Below, piece by piece: positions 36,474-48,200 of a stretch of DNA of 64,000 nucleotides. The notes below the pieces were generated by a model. It saw only the letters and a program-made list of their open reading frames with translations, searched no databases and was not told the origin of the DNA. The translations under genes were made by a program, and so were the position numbers. Source of the DNA: Cruorifilaria tuberocauda (Eukaryota > Nematoda > Chromadorea > Rhabditida > Onchocercidae); assembly GCA_013365365.1 (NCBI GenBank), contig JABVXU010000025.1:186001-250000 (forward strand), read 5' to 3'. The stretch's first letter is position 1; each line of letters opens with the position of its first letter.

Positions 36474-36973
36474 GGCTTACATCAATTGCGACTATTTCCT
36501 ATTTTTTGCATAATATCTCCGAACTTATCAAAAATTTCCGCAGTACCTTTCAGTGGAGCTTCATCTACTCATACCTACTAGAGAATTGAGGCTGCGCAAA
36601 TCTACCTCAAGAACTGAGGACCAAGAAACATTAACAAATAATCATCCAAACATTTGACATAACGAAAAAAGCAAAGTTGACTTGAAAAATGAACGAGTAA
36701 AGCTTAGCGAATCCGAAGTGATATAGATCAGTATTTAATAATTAAAAACTATAAAATTGGAAGGGAAAGAAAATGGGTTCTAGGCGTATCAAAATGCGAA
36801 ATGTCTAATTTTAGTTTAGACAAACAACAACCAACTCTTACTGCTACAGTAATAATAACGTCAATATCACGTTAACGACTACTACTGGCGTTACCGCAAC
36901 GATTGAACCTTCCAAGCGATCACTCGAAATATTCTTTTTCGAAACGTTTCTCTCTTCCTTTTTCGTTTCCTAA

Positions 36974-37008
<35 letters not shown>

Positions 37009-38347
37009 AACGACGACGACTACAACGACGAGAACGAGGAGAATTTTCTGGCTGCTATCATTGCAATTGAAGGAGAAACAAGAAAAGGTTGGGGTAAAGA
37101 GGATTTTTTGTGTGATTGTGTGCGAAAATTGAAAATTTCTACTTGAGCGTTTGCGCGCGCGCAGATTACGGCAAAAGATTACGGAGAAAAAAGTTCTTTC
37201 ATTTCAATTCTTTTACTCACTACTAACTGCTGACTGCCTCATTGAACCGGCTGAATTTGCTGGTTCATTGCAAGCATCATTGTTATTGTTATCACTATCA
37301 TTCCTATCATTACATTATCACTGCCATCTTCATCAACCAGTCCAGTCCTAATCCAGTTATTTTTGTTCGCTGCTTCATTTTCATCCTTCAGTACTAGCAG
37401 TATATTCGGGAAAACCAAAACAAACCCGGTGCAAGGTTATTCGAAATTCTGCTTCAAAATACTGCTACTGCCATCACAACTACTTGCCTCTACTCCGCCG
37501 TGTTGTTTTTGTTTTATTCAATTTGCAAGTAAATTTCTACGAGATTGATATTCAACGCGGAAATATTATTATTTCCTGTTCTGGATTTCATTATACTGAT
37601 CACATACAGCAGTTTCTTCCACCCAGTTATTTCTCATCCGAATTTATTATTGTTTTTTCCGTGGTATTTGATCGGGAAATCGCGAATTACTGTCATTTAC
37701 TAGTTCATCAGCAGCACGTGTTTGTTTGACATTTGCATAAATAACGCACATTTTCTAAAAATTCCTATATTCTGCCGCAATTTCCATTTGGTTTAGGAAG
37801 AATAAATTACTTAATTTTATTTATTATAACATCCTCTCTTCCCAACTAGTCAATTACTATTCGTTGCTTTTTTTGAATTGGATTGTCAACGATACCTTTC
37901 TATCCTTATCCATTCTTATCTTTGTCCTTTTCGTTTCTCCCATCAACTGATCACTTAAATAAATTGAATTGGCACATGCATGGAATTATTTGCTAAATTC
38001 TTATGTTTTGAAATCAATTAAACAATTCAAATCGAGAAGCTAAATTACTTTCACTGTTCGCATTGTATTTAAGGAAGCATTTCCATAACTATATTATTAC
38101 TTCCGAAAATCCTAGTGTTGTATGACCGCACTGTCTGCGAATAGAGAGATATTCTAGGATTCTATTGAAGTAAAGCAATTACTTCCGGAATTGTGTGTCA
38201 GGAGCACGCTGACAGTCAAACGGTAACAGTAAAGTGAAACCGTTCTCCAGAAACGAAAAACACATCGATCAACAATCATACCAATTAAGGCAATATAGGA
38301 AATAGAAACGGGAAAAAACTGTTTATGATAGCGATAAACTAAACCCA
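36474..38347. other. upstream region of the LDLa gene with repeats
   Basis: This region is slightly richer in GC than its surroundings and includes an ACG microsatellite and alternating purine-pyrimidine GCGCGCGC at 37154-37161. Open frames such as 37151-37351 are low complexity and unsupported. It may hold the promoter and untranslated exons of the gene starting at 38348. Confidence 0.35.
36974..37037 (+). repeat. (ACG)n trinucleotide microsatellite
   Basis: About sixteen ACG/ACA units, slightly interrupted near the end. No gene model crosses it, although on the plus strand one frame would read as threonine and another as aspartate repeats. Confidence 0.9.
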
Positions 38348-39176
38348 ATGCGGGTTCAATGCCTGCCGACAACCGTTATTATTATTATTTTCCTCTCGTT
38401 AGCCGGCATACAGCATCCGAAACGCAGAATGCATGCAACAATGACAGGTGTGTGTGTTGGTGCTGCGCCAGTAATCAAGTCAAAATCAATCGTATCCAAC
38501 GATTTGGACAATTTGCGCAGGTATTTTATATCATTTATTGAAAAGAACGGTACTTGTTCGTTCTTGTAAAGTGACTTAGTTGCCCGTACTCCGTTACTCA
38601 TCAACCAGAATAGGTCTGTCGGAATTATCGTGATGAAGTTTGAATGGTCAGTGATGAGAAATTGCTAAAATACCAGAAATACAGACCGTACTGCTATGTC
38701 ACATCACGCGTGAAACGTATGGCATATTGTTACGAGCGCCACTGATTCTTCACTTTACGTGATTGTTTTCGTTACTAGATAAATAATTGTGAGAAGTTGG
38801 TATGCCTAGCAATTTGTTTATTTTTCTACCTCCCACTTTCGATCTTACTCTTCCCTTTTCTTTCTTTCTCTTTAGCAGTATTTATTTCATTGAAATGTAG
38901 AAATAGAATGTTTTGCAGGTCAATCGCAGTATTACGCCACGCGGTAGGTAACTCAGTTGCCGGTTCAGTGCTCCGTTTACCCTCATCTCAGGTTTCCGCT
39001 TTTTTTCTTTTAAATTATTCACATTTTTACTATCAAAAGAATTACCTTATCAAACATATATCGTACAAAACATTCTTCCATGCATGACAAAAATTTTTCT
39101 TGCAGTGCAAAAAAAGGGAAAAATTTCTGTATTATCACTAGAGAGAATCTGTTGATTGATAGCAGAGATTTCTTTC

Positions 39177-39212
<36 letters not shown>

Positions 39213-42200
39213 ATCGCAATATATCAACGGCGGTAATTAAACTGCACAATAAGAATGGCCCGAATAATATCGACGACATAATGGCTGCTATCTTGTCATC
39301 GTATCTTTCAATTAAAATTTACACAAAATTCTAAACACACCCAATAAAATTTATATTTTAAAGCACAAAGTGATTTTGCAGTGAAGAAAGGATTCCATCT
39401 GTTTCCTGCTTAACGGAAAAGAAAAATTATCCTGACGTTTCACTTCCGTATCTCCTTCATCATTTCAGGATTATTTCAGTTTTATGGTAATTTTTAAGCC
39501 AACACGGATCTACATCAATACCTGAAATTAAACGCAGCACTTGTAATATTTTGATTAAAATTTTAGGTCGAAACACTATTGTAATAGCTGGTAATATTAA
39601 GGATTAAGCTCTGAAATCTAACAAATCTAACATAACAAGATTAAGAAGTTAGATTTTGAATTCCAATTCAAGAAGTCGCAATACCAACTTTCTTTCAGCT
39701 CTTCTTCCAATCAAGTTTCCATGAATTTTCAAAATATTTGAATGATAAACAATAAATTTCATAAGTGAAAATTTCTCCTGTACGTGTAAATCTTTCTGTT
39801 CATACGATTTTAGAATGAACAAATGTTTGCTTTTTGCTTCACGCAAGAATTTATTTCCTTTCCTTTTCTAGTGATAGTCATTAAAAGTAGCGATGAGTGT
39901 AAAAGGTTGCGAACCGTGAACTAACTTTTTGCTTACCAGGAATAAAAAATTTCCAGCGAACTTTTTTGCATCAGTGCCATCTCTTCAAAATCATATCAGT
40001 TCTTTCAAAATGAGAAGGAAAAAATCACATTAAGAAATTTGTCAATTTCGTGTTTACAGAAGACAAATTACCCTTAAAATCAATTGTACTTTTCATGCAA
40101 AATAGATAAATTAATGAAATAATTTAAACTTTTACGTGCAAATCTTTAAGCTAAACTGCACATTTTTGGGTTTTTTGAATTTGTAAAGGATCCTCAAAAG
40201 CTTCGAAATTTCTTTTCAATTATTTTTTAATGCAATTAAATTCAAGACTTAAAAGGATTGAATTTCAGGAAATCATATTTAGTAACTTCAAAATTTTCTT
40301 GATTTAATGTGTAATTGAATTGCATTCCGACCAAATTCCTGTAATATAGCATTATGTATTAAATAAATTGATTAAAAATGTGTTATACTAAATACTGTTC
40401 TTAACTTCATGCAATCTTTTTTCTTTTTTCCAGTCTTCTGTTCCGAAAGTCTTCAAATTTTTATTATAACACATTTCTGCTGTGCTCTTGAAATCAAAGT
40501 TCCAACGAACGGGAAAAACTTGTTAAATTAAGATTTTTCCATCATTTTTAAAGGGACACTTCTCCGAGCCTAATTACTTATTTTAAGCTGAATATTTTCT
40601 AAATTTCAGTAAAGATCAAAATTTTCAGCATCACTTTCATCGGGATGCATTATATGGACGACGAGGCGAATCTTCGGAAGCTACCATACTGAATGTTAAA
40701 GCAGATATCAGGTATGAGCAATGTGAAAAAATGAAAGAGCAAAAAAAGATGAAGAAAGTTTGAACGATGGACGGAATAAAGTTAATTTCTAATCTGTATT
40801 TTTATATAAATCCATTTAAAAATAAAATAATTTATTGTTAAGAACTCACTCCTGATTCAAGAACCCGAAATATCGATGTAATTACAGAAGGATGAATGAA
40901 GCAGAGGTAGATCAGTTCGAGGATGATTTTGACGATGAAGAAAGGCTCATGCAGGCCGATCGCCCATCAATCATTCACAGGACACGACATTTCCGGCAAC
41001 GCAAACGAAGAAAAGGTATTTCTAGTCACAGTGCATTATCACGAAATTTTCATCAAACGTTTTATGAAATTAAGGAGGAAAAATATTTTATATGTAGGTA
41101 TACTCTAAGAGTTTTAGATCTGTTAAACTGAATTCAAGATGAATTCACCGTTTAAGTCAGAATGTAAGTCTTCCTTTTTTAAATGATTTTCAGGTAGTAG
41201 CGTCATCAGTAGTTTTCACCTCACTTTTATCAGGACTACCAATACACCTTGATGTATTTATGATAAATAAGGAAGTTACAGTAAAATGGCAGTTGAGTAA
41301 TTAATGATAATTAGCTATTGATAACTGTTCGGTTATTCAGCACAGATTATAATACAGCCGCCATTTACCAGACACGAGCTCTTCGTGTAAAATTTCTTAA
41401 CTAAATTCAAAGATCTCCTTTAACACTAAAATTCATTTCAAAAAATAAGTTGGAGTGATAAGCTCTCCAGTATCTGTAAGTAGCTCATCGGTAACCATTT
41501 TAGTAAATTTCTTTCTCCAGTTTGAAAGCGAATTGAATGATAATCAATAATAATGTCTAGACATACTAAGGAAGCATTCAGCTGATAGATTAACTTCTAA
41601 ACAACATTTTATCAACTGCTACAATCAGTTAAATTCATTTCTCGCATACCATATAATTCCTAGCGATACCACCATACATGTGCGATCTTATCACAAAAAT
41701 CGTCAAGGACAATAATAATTTGAAATTTGACATCAATTTTGTCCCAATTTAAAATTTTATTTGCGGCAACGAGAGAATGAATCCACGAAAGATGTTTCGA
41801 TTGCATTTTAAAATATTTCAAGGTTTAGATCAGTCCAGTTATTAGCTTAAAATGGGAATACAAGCTTCCTGGGGTAATTTCTGTTGACCTCGCAATAAGA
41901 CAACGTCTAATAATGATGTTTACTATTAAAAAGATTTGACAGATCTGGGGAATCTTTCATCAATTTCAGGTTGTGGTGCTTCAAGACATGGCCATCAGCA
42001 AATGTTATGCCCAACACGAAGCTCACATCATTACGATGTTTGCATAACATCAGAACAACTCTGCGACGACATTCCTGACTGTCCTGGTGGCGAGGATGAA
42101 AATCCGTCAAACTGCCTCTTTTATAAGTCTGTAAGTAGTAATTGACATTTACAGAAGTAACTTAGTTCAATGTTCCTTAAAACAAAAGTAACTGCCAAGA

Positions 42201-42386
42201 ATTGAACGTTTTTGCGTCACATTAATGTATTTATTCATGTTTGAAATTTCCTTATTTTTTGGCAAGTTCTCCCAAACTTTTAATTCAATAAATTTTTAGA
42301 TAAAAGAACAGTTGAAACATATTTACAATACTGTGCTTCTGCTAGCCGATCACGCTGCGAGTCAGAACAGCCATCGTGAATTGTAA
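38348..42386 (+). CDS. small secreted protein with one LDL-receptor class A module, HEN-1/Jelly-belly-like
   Basis: Six exons join in phase to 218 aa: 38348-38520, 38921-38945, 40629-40711, 40888-41015, 41970-42130 and 42300-42386 (stop TAA 42384-42386). Residues 1-21 form a signal peptide (MRVQC, then PTTVIIIIFLSLAG). The middle is basic and acidic in patches, with a possible dibasic cleavage site (RQRKRRK) just before the LDLa module. That module has six cysteines (138, 150, 161, 168, 174, 185) and the calcium-binding run CDDIPDCPGGEDE. The tail (about 190-218) is helical. A short secreted protein with a single C-terminal LDLa module is the layout of C. elegans HEN-1 and Drosophila Jeb, ligands of the ALK receptor, involved in sensory integration and synapse signalling. 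That assignment is inferred from architecture only. The 25-base exon 2 is the least certain part. Confidence 0.75.
39177..39213. repeat. (TC)n microsatellite
   Basis: A nearly pure TC tract within the large intron between exons 2 and 3 of the LDLa gene. Confidence 0.85.
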
Positions 42387-42418
42387 CCGATTTTGTGAGG
42401 ACTTATTGGTCCCCCCAC

Positions 42419-42424
42419 AATAAA
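42419..42424 (+). terminator. AATAAA polyadenylation signal of the LDLa gene
   Basis: AATAAA lies 33 bases past the TAA at 42384-42386 on the same strand. Confidence 0.5.
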
Positions 42425-45243
42425 TTACACTTATCTCATATAAGATCGAGACTGAGGGACAAACAGATAAATAAGAAGACAGGCAGACGGAGAACGAACA
42501 CCGGCTGGAATTCCACGTGGGCGCAAATGTTCGTCTGTTAAAAAATTTTAGAGAAAAAAAGACAGAAATGAACCAGATCCCCTTCCCGCCCAAAGATTTT
42601 ACCTGTTAGTTGATCTCATTGTTTACTTATCTTTGCGCCTAACTTAACAATAGTTGCATGATTTATGATTAACAACTTATTTGTATTTCACCGTAAAAAT
42701 TTATACTCTTGTTGAAAAATTCTCTTCAATCAACAAAAAATCAAGCCACTATTAGGCCTAATCGGCTCTGAATCGAGGTAAAGTACGATATGATTTGGTT
42801 GGATCCGAATATCTTATGATTGCTCATATTTTCTTATTCAAACAGTTATAATATCCGCTTAGTTTCATTTCATCTTAATCCAAACAAATCACATTTAGCA
42901 CGACTTATGAAAGATGTCGAACATTTTACTGCGCTGCGAAATCAAAACTTTTACTCCTGATCATTTTCTGCATTACAATATCATTGCAAAATAATGATAA
43001 CATTATAATATTCAAAAAAGAAGGTTGAAAAGGAATTGATTTTGAAAAATTGCATCTAAATAATCATGGAGATGCTTAAATTTCAACAAATTTGAAAACA
43101 AGGTGGAATATAGATGTGTTTGTGTGCATTTGAAAAGGAAACATTTTATTAGCAAAGAATGTATCATTCATTAAAAGAAACGCGGTACAGAAAAGATAAT
43201 CTTGGAACATTTCCAAAAAATACGAAAGAAATCAATAAACTAATAAAAAAGCAGCTAAAAATTTGTAAAAACTTTATTTAACATCGAATAATATCGCAAA
43301 ATCACTTATTGGAACACTAAATTGTGAAGCTGAATTAATTCTTAAAAGGGATATGATATCGATTTATTTCATCATACAACTACTGAGAAAGACAAACAGA
43401 TAATAACTGAAAAAAAATCTATAACAGTCTCATCAATTACTCGAATTGAAGCTATCAGTGAACTACGCTTACTTTATTGAAACTAATCGAAATGGATGAA
43501 ACTGACTTAAAGACAAGTCTAAAACTTAAAATTGACCCAGCTTAAACCTTAAAACAAATCTGTGGAAAAAAACTTCATGGTATAGTGATAATTAACCGAA
43601 AATATTACATACGCCTGATTGTTTTATATTCAATTTATACTATATAATAATAATAATACTACATCAAAGACGTTCAGTGTTCCTTATTGCGCTTTGGATT
43701 GTTCACTGCGACATAATGAAAAAGAATAATGAGGGCGAAAATGGAAACACCAACCAAATTCGAAAATACCGCCAACTGTACGTCAGTTATCATCGTATTT
43801 CTTCCGTTTGTACTGAAATGACATGAACAGAACTCTGTTAATTATCTATCTGAAGATAAAATCTGGTTCTAAGAGAAAAACCATCTGCCGATCCAAACTT
43901 CCACGAACAGAAAAGGCATATTTTCATATTCAACTATTCCTACTATTCACCTCTATGCATTATAAAAAAGTATTAATTACTTACAAACCTAACTTACTAG
44001 GAAGTTCTTAGAATAATCGATCCTGATAATAGATACAGCACTATTCCACCAAATTCTATCTGAATCTGCTAAAAAAATAAGCATGAAATTAGTTTAAAAA
44101 ATGTGAATTTATAATGAGGAAATGTGAATTTGTAACGAGTCAAAAGTAATATATTACAATTTGAATACCTAAAAGGACGTAGGAAAAGTAACGTAGCAGT
44201 AAGGTTTACAATATAACTATATTGTTGTAAATCTCACTGCTACGTTGCTTGAAGTAACATACGAAATATGTAATTTAATAAAATACATGTAAATAATTAA
44301 AAGTATAGTGTCAGCTTCTCATACTGACTTCTTAGATATCTCAATATTAAATAACTTCTTCAGCTATCTCAGAGCACTCCAAATTACTCATGTGGAACTT
44401 CAATATGCGACAAAATGCTGCATTTCATACTTTTTCGTACATAACTGAATGAATTTCACAATATCAGTCAGCAATTTCTGCCTTACTATAGTCTCCAATA
44501 CTATCTAAAAAATATCATCAATCAAATATGAATCTCTATAAATCGAAAATACGTGATATCACAAATCGCGAACTATTGCCATGCAGACATTTCATCTATC
44601 GATACACTACATTTCATATATTGATCTTTACGTATCTCTGACCAGAACTTCTTTACAAAATCAAATTCGGAAATAAAGGATTCTGATAAATTTTCATTAA
44701 AGTATTCGCAGTCTTATTTACACTTTATTCAACTATTTCTCAAATTTTGGCAAATCCTGCTTTCAATCTTCGTCAGTCTACATCTCATCACTGTACCTTC
44801 TTTTAAACCCTTAAATTATTTTGCAAAACACAATATTGTGTAAGACAGAGAGAACTGTAGCACACAGGAGATCTCATATTAAATCAAATTTCTAACAGGG
44901 ACAGAACTGTACCAGTATGGCTTGGTTTAACTGCCGAAACGGCAAAATGGTCTCAAACACTCATTTCTTCATACCTGATCCAGGAAGTTTTCACAATAGG
45001 GATTGTGAAATCTAGTACCGACAATCGATAAACCAGCAGTTACCGTAGGAGATGGCAGTGGAGGTTGCGTGGGATTTTCTGAGGCTGACTTTTCCCTTAC
45101 TTTGAAGTGTCTCGGAGTTCGGAGTTCGTTCCTCCAAATTCGGATTCGGTTTCTTGCTTGATGAAACAACAAAGTGTGACTTTAACATGTACTGGAATCG
45201 TTTAGTCTTACCGTTACCACTCTAATTTTTATGCTACATATCA
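42425..45243. other. intergenic stretch with one hairpin
   Basis: AT-rich sequence between the LDLa gene and RBBP6. Apart from the hairpin at 44186-44250 and a short tandem pair of AAATGTGAATTT units near 44100-44140, nothing was recognised. A minus frame at 45172-44969 has no motif and no supported start. Confidence 0.4.
44186..44250 (+). ncRNA. candidate pre-miRNA-like hairpin
   Basis: Arms 44186-44211 and 44225-44250 pair over 26 positions with one A-C mismatch (44201 with 44235) and two G-U type pairs, leaving a 13-base loop (44212-44224). Size, stem length and loop match a miRNA precursor, and it stands alone between two genes on the plus strand. It could equally be a small inverted-repeat (MITE) remnant. 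I do not recognise a known mature miRNA seed in it. Confidence 0.35.
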
Positions 45244-45270
45244 GGTTTATTGATTGTTTTTAAGTTGTCG

Positions 45271-48200
45271 ATGTCATCGATACATTACAAATTCAAAGCT
45301 ACACTCGAATACAAAACACTGGTATTTGATGGCTTGCATATATCCGTCATTGATCTCAAGAAGGAAATATGTGAAAAAGAAAATATTAAGGTGGAAAATT
45401 TGCTTTTGTATTCTTTTTGTAAGGACTACACGAATTGTTAAAATTCACCCAAAAAGAAATAATCTTCGAAATTTATACAGGGAGTTTTTATATTCTATGT
45501 GACGAGCTATTACATATCCGTTTTAACCTACAAATTAGACAACAATGAAGTAGTAGTGATATTGGTACTTTTGGAATGCTGATTTAGGAGGAAAGATGCT
45601 GCAGTAAACTTTCTTTATAATGAAGAGGAAATTCATAATTTCCTACGATTTTTTTAGTGGGAAGTTTTTTGGAAGTGCTTCAAAATATATGTTTCATAAT
45701 AAAGATGAATTTTAGGCAGAATCCTTCGACTTAGTATTGACAAACGCCCATACGAAACGCCAGTATACGGGTGACGAATTGATTCCGCGAAATTCGTCGG
45801 TAATCGTCCAGCGAATACCACGTGACAATGCGGCGAAACTGCCAAAAGTTCAGTAAGTTTATCATTTAAATTTAATTTTGTTGAAAAACGCTCCGTCTTG
45901 GTATTGTTCACTCTGCCTCTGCAAATTTTTAATTTAAACTGACGGGTAAATTTTTTTTCAGAGATACTACAAATTCAGGAGTTGTGACCAAGCCTACTCC
46001 AACTGAACCTCCCGTTGTTGGGCATATTGATTCAGTAAGTACAGTGCTTTCTGTTACTTCAGAACCTCGAATTGAAAATTTTCATACTCCTTAAAGCTTT
46101 TCTTCTATATTGTTGTGTTGCATCAGCATAACTTTTACAGGAAGAATTCGACAAAATGACGGAAGAAGAGCGTTTGGCACACGTGAAAGAAGTTTCTACA
46201 TATAAATATTTACCTTCAAAGTACGTAACTTTTTTTTTTCATCTCTATTAGAATGCAGCTGTTTTCACATCATCATATTTTCGGAAAAACTGTTAAGGTG
46301 AAAATTTTATTTTTGCATTCAGTATATTCCAATATATCCCAAGATTTTTATTCCCTTCACCACAGCAGTATTCATTAGAATTTTTAATCTCTATATGTTT
46401 ATAAATGGCGATATCAATTTTTTAGAATGTATTATTAGTGTGAGATGCTATTATCCATATACAACTAATGAGTCTGAAATATCAAATAATAATAATAACG
46501 AAAATATGATAAGTATGTTCTGTAGGATAGGAATATCATGCATCAAAGAGTTCTATATCCTGTAATATAATGTATGTACTGTTAAAAATTCTTTTTAGTT
46601 TTCAAAAGAAGACATCGTCAATAATGTCTGGTCCACCGCCACCAACTTACGTATGCAATCGATGTTCACAATCAGGACACTGGTACAAAAATTGTCCAAT
46701 GGTAATGGTCATTCTATATTTACACTTTTACGTTATATCATTTAATACACACAGGAAAGATTTAATGTTTCAATGTACACATTTGTTTATTGATTTAAAT
46801 GATATAATTTGATTATTTTCCCTGCATACTTTCAATTATCTGGTACGGGTATATCATTCTTTAGCCATTTTTATCAATATTTTTCATGGGTTATCACTCT
46901 TCTATGGGTCAATGTTTTTCAGTGTTAAGTTTTTTATTCTCATACATTTTTTTGTAATGAAACTGTAATAGTTCTTGTATTGAATGGTGATGAGGTGGGA
47001 GAAGGATAGCTAGAAGAGTCATTTTCGAGAGAGATCAAGAAGATTGGCAAATTAGAGCAAAAATTGAGAAAGTAAAAGTCACTTGATGTTATTTTAAGCA
47101 TTAAAAAATAAATTACGATTGATTATTTTTGTTTTAACCTTTTTTAAACATTAAATTCATTTTACTCGGTGACTCTGATGAAAGTGATTTTGTAATTTAT
47201 AGTTTAAATATCTCGCAATCTCTCTCAGTGTATTTCATTTTTCCGAGTAAGTTTTGTTCATCGCCTGTAAAAAAAGATAAATTGTACGATATTCTTCGCT
47301 TATTTTCTTTTTTCCTTTATGAGCGTTAGTATTCTGACGTTTTGAAAAAGGAAAGTTTATTTCACGCATAATTTGGAAATGGAAGAATATCTGATGGTAC
47401 AAAATGGTTAAAAGTCAACGTTTTCGGGAACGAGACACCATGGAAGAAACATCAAGAATGCAGTGATGTGCTATTCTTGAAAATAGTCTGTTGTAAGCTT
47501 GATCGGATATGTGCTTCATTTACATGATTAAAATCATTGATAGAATGAGATTTTTCTAAGTGAAGTGAAATTCAGAAGTAATAATAAGGAAAATGATTGG
47601 GAATGGTGAGATTTTATGTGATTATCAGTGAGGTATGACCTTATAAGTGATGTTGTAGTTCTTGATGAAGTTCTTATTTTCGATATTAGATTGGAAAGTT
47701 ATCAACGATGTAAATAGAAAGATTTAATGAAATGGCGTGCATAGGTGGATGATTCAAATTCTTCATATTAATCATATTAAATAGAAATTCACAAGTTATG
47801 ATATAGCTTAGCACATCAGTGAAAAATATTGTACATTTATAATTTCCTTCGTTTAACATTCTGTAAGTCGTGGGCAATTGCACAAGTTGAATATCTTTGA
47901 AATGTATGTGCGTTATCACTTTTTGTGCAGTGACATTCTTTTCTTTAATTTCATAAACGTATCGAATTTAAACATCAGATTTAGCTTTTAGCCAGAAAAT
48001 GAAGTGGACAATGCGTCTACTGACATCGAAACGTATGTGGAATAAAAGAATTTTGTGACGCATAAAATGATGCCATACATTGAAAATATGCAATAACTAA
48101 CATTTTACTTTACATTGTTGCTCCACCGACATTTTTACTCTTATTTGTTAGAAGACTGCTGCATCTCATAATCCGATATTTGTTCTTTAGTTATAATAGA

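Noticed and set aside
44969..45172. Minus-strand frame just upstream of RBBP6
   Set aside because: Short, no recognised domain, and it overlaps the expected RBBP6 promoter.
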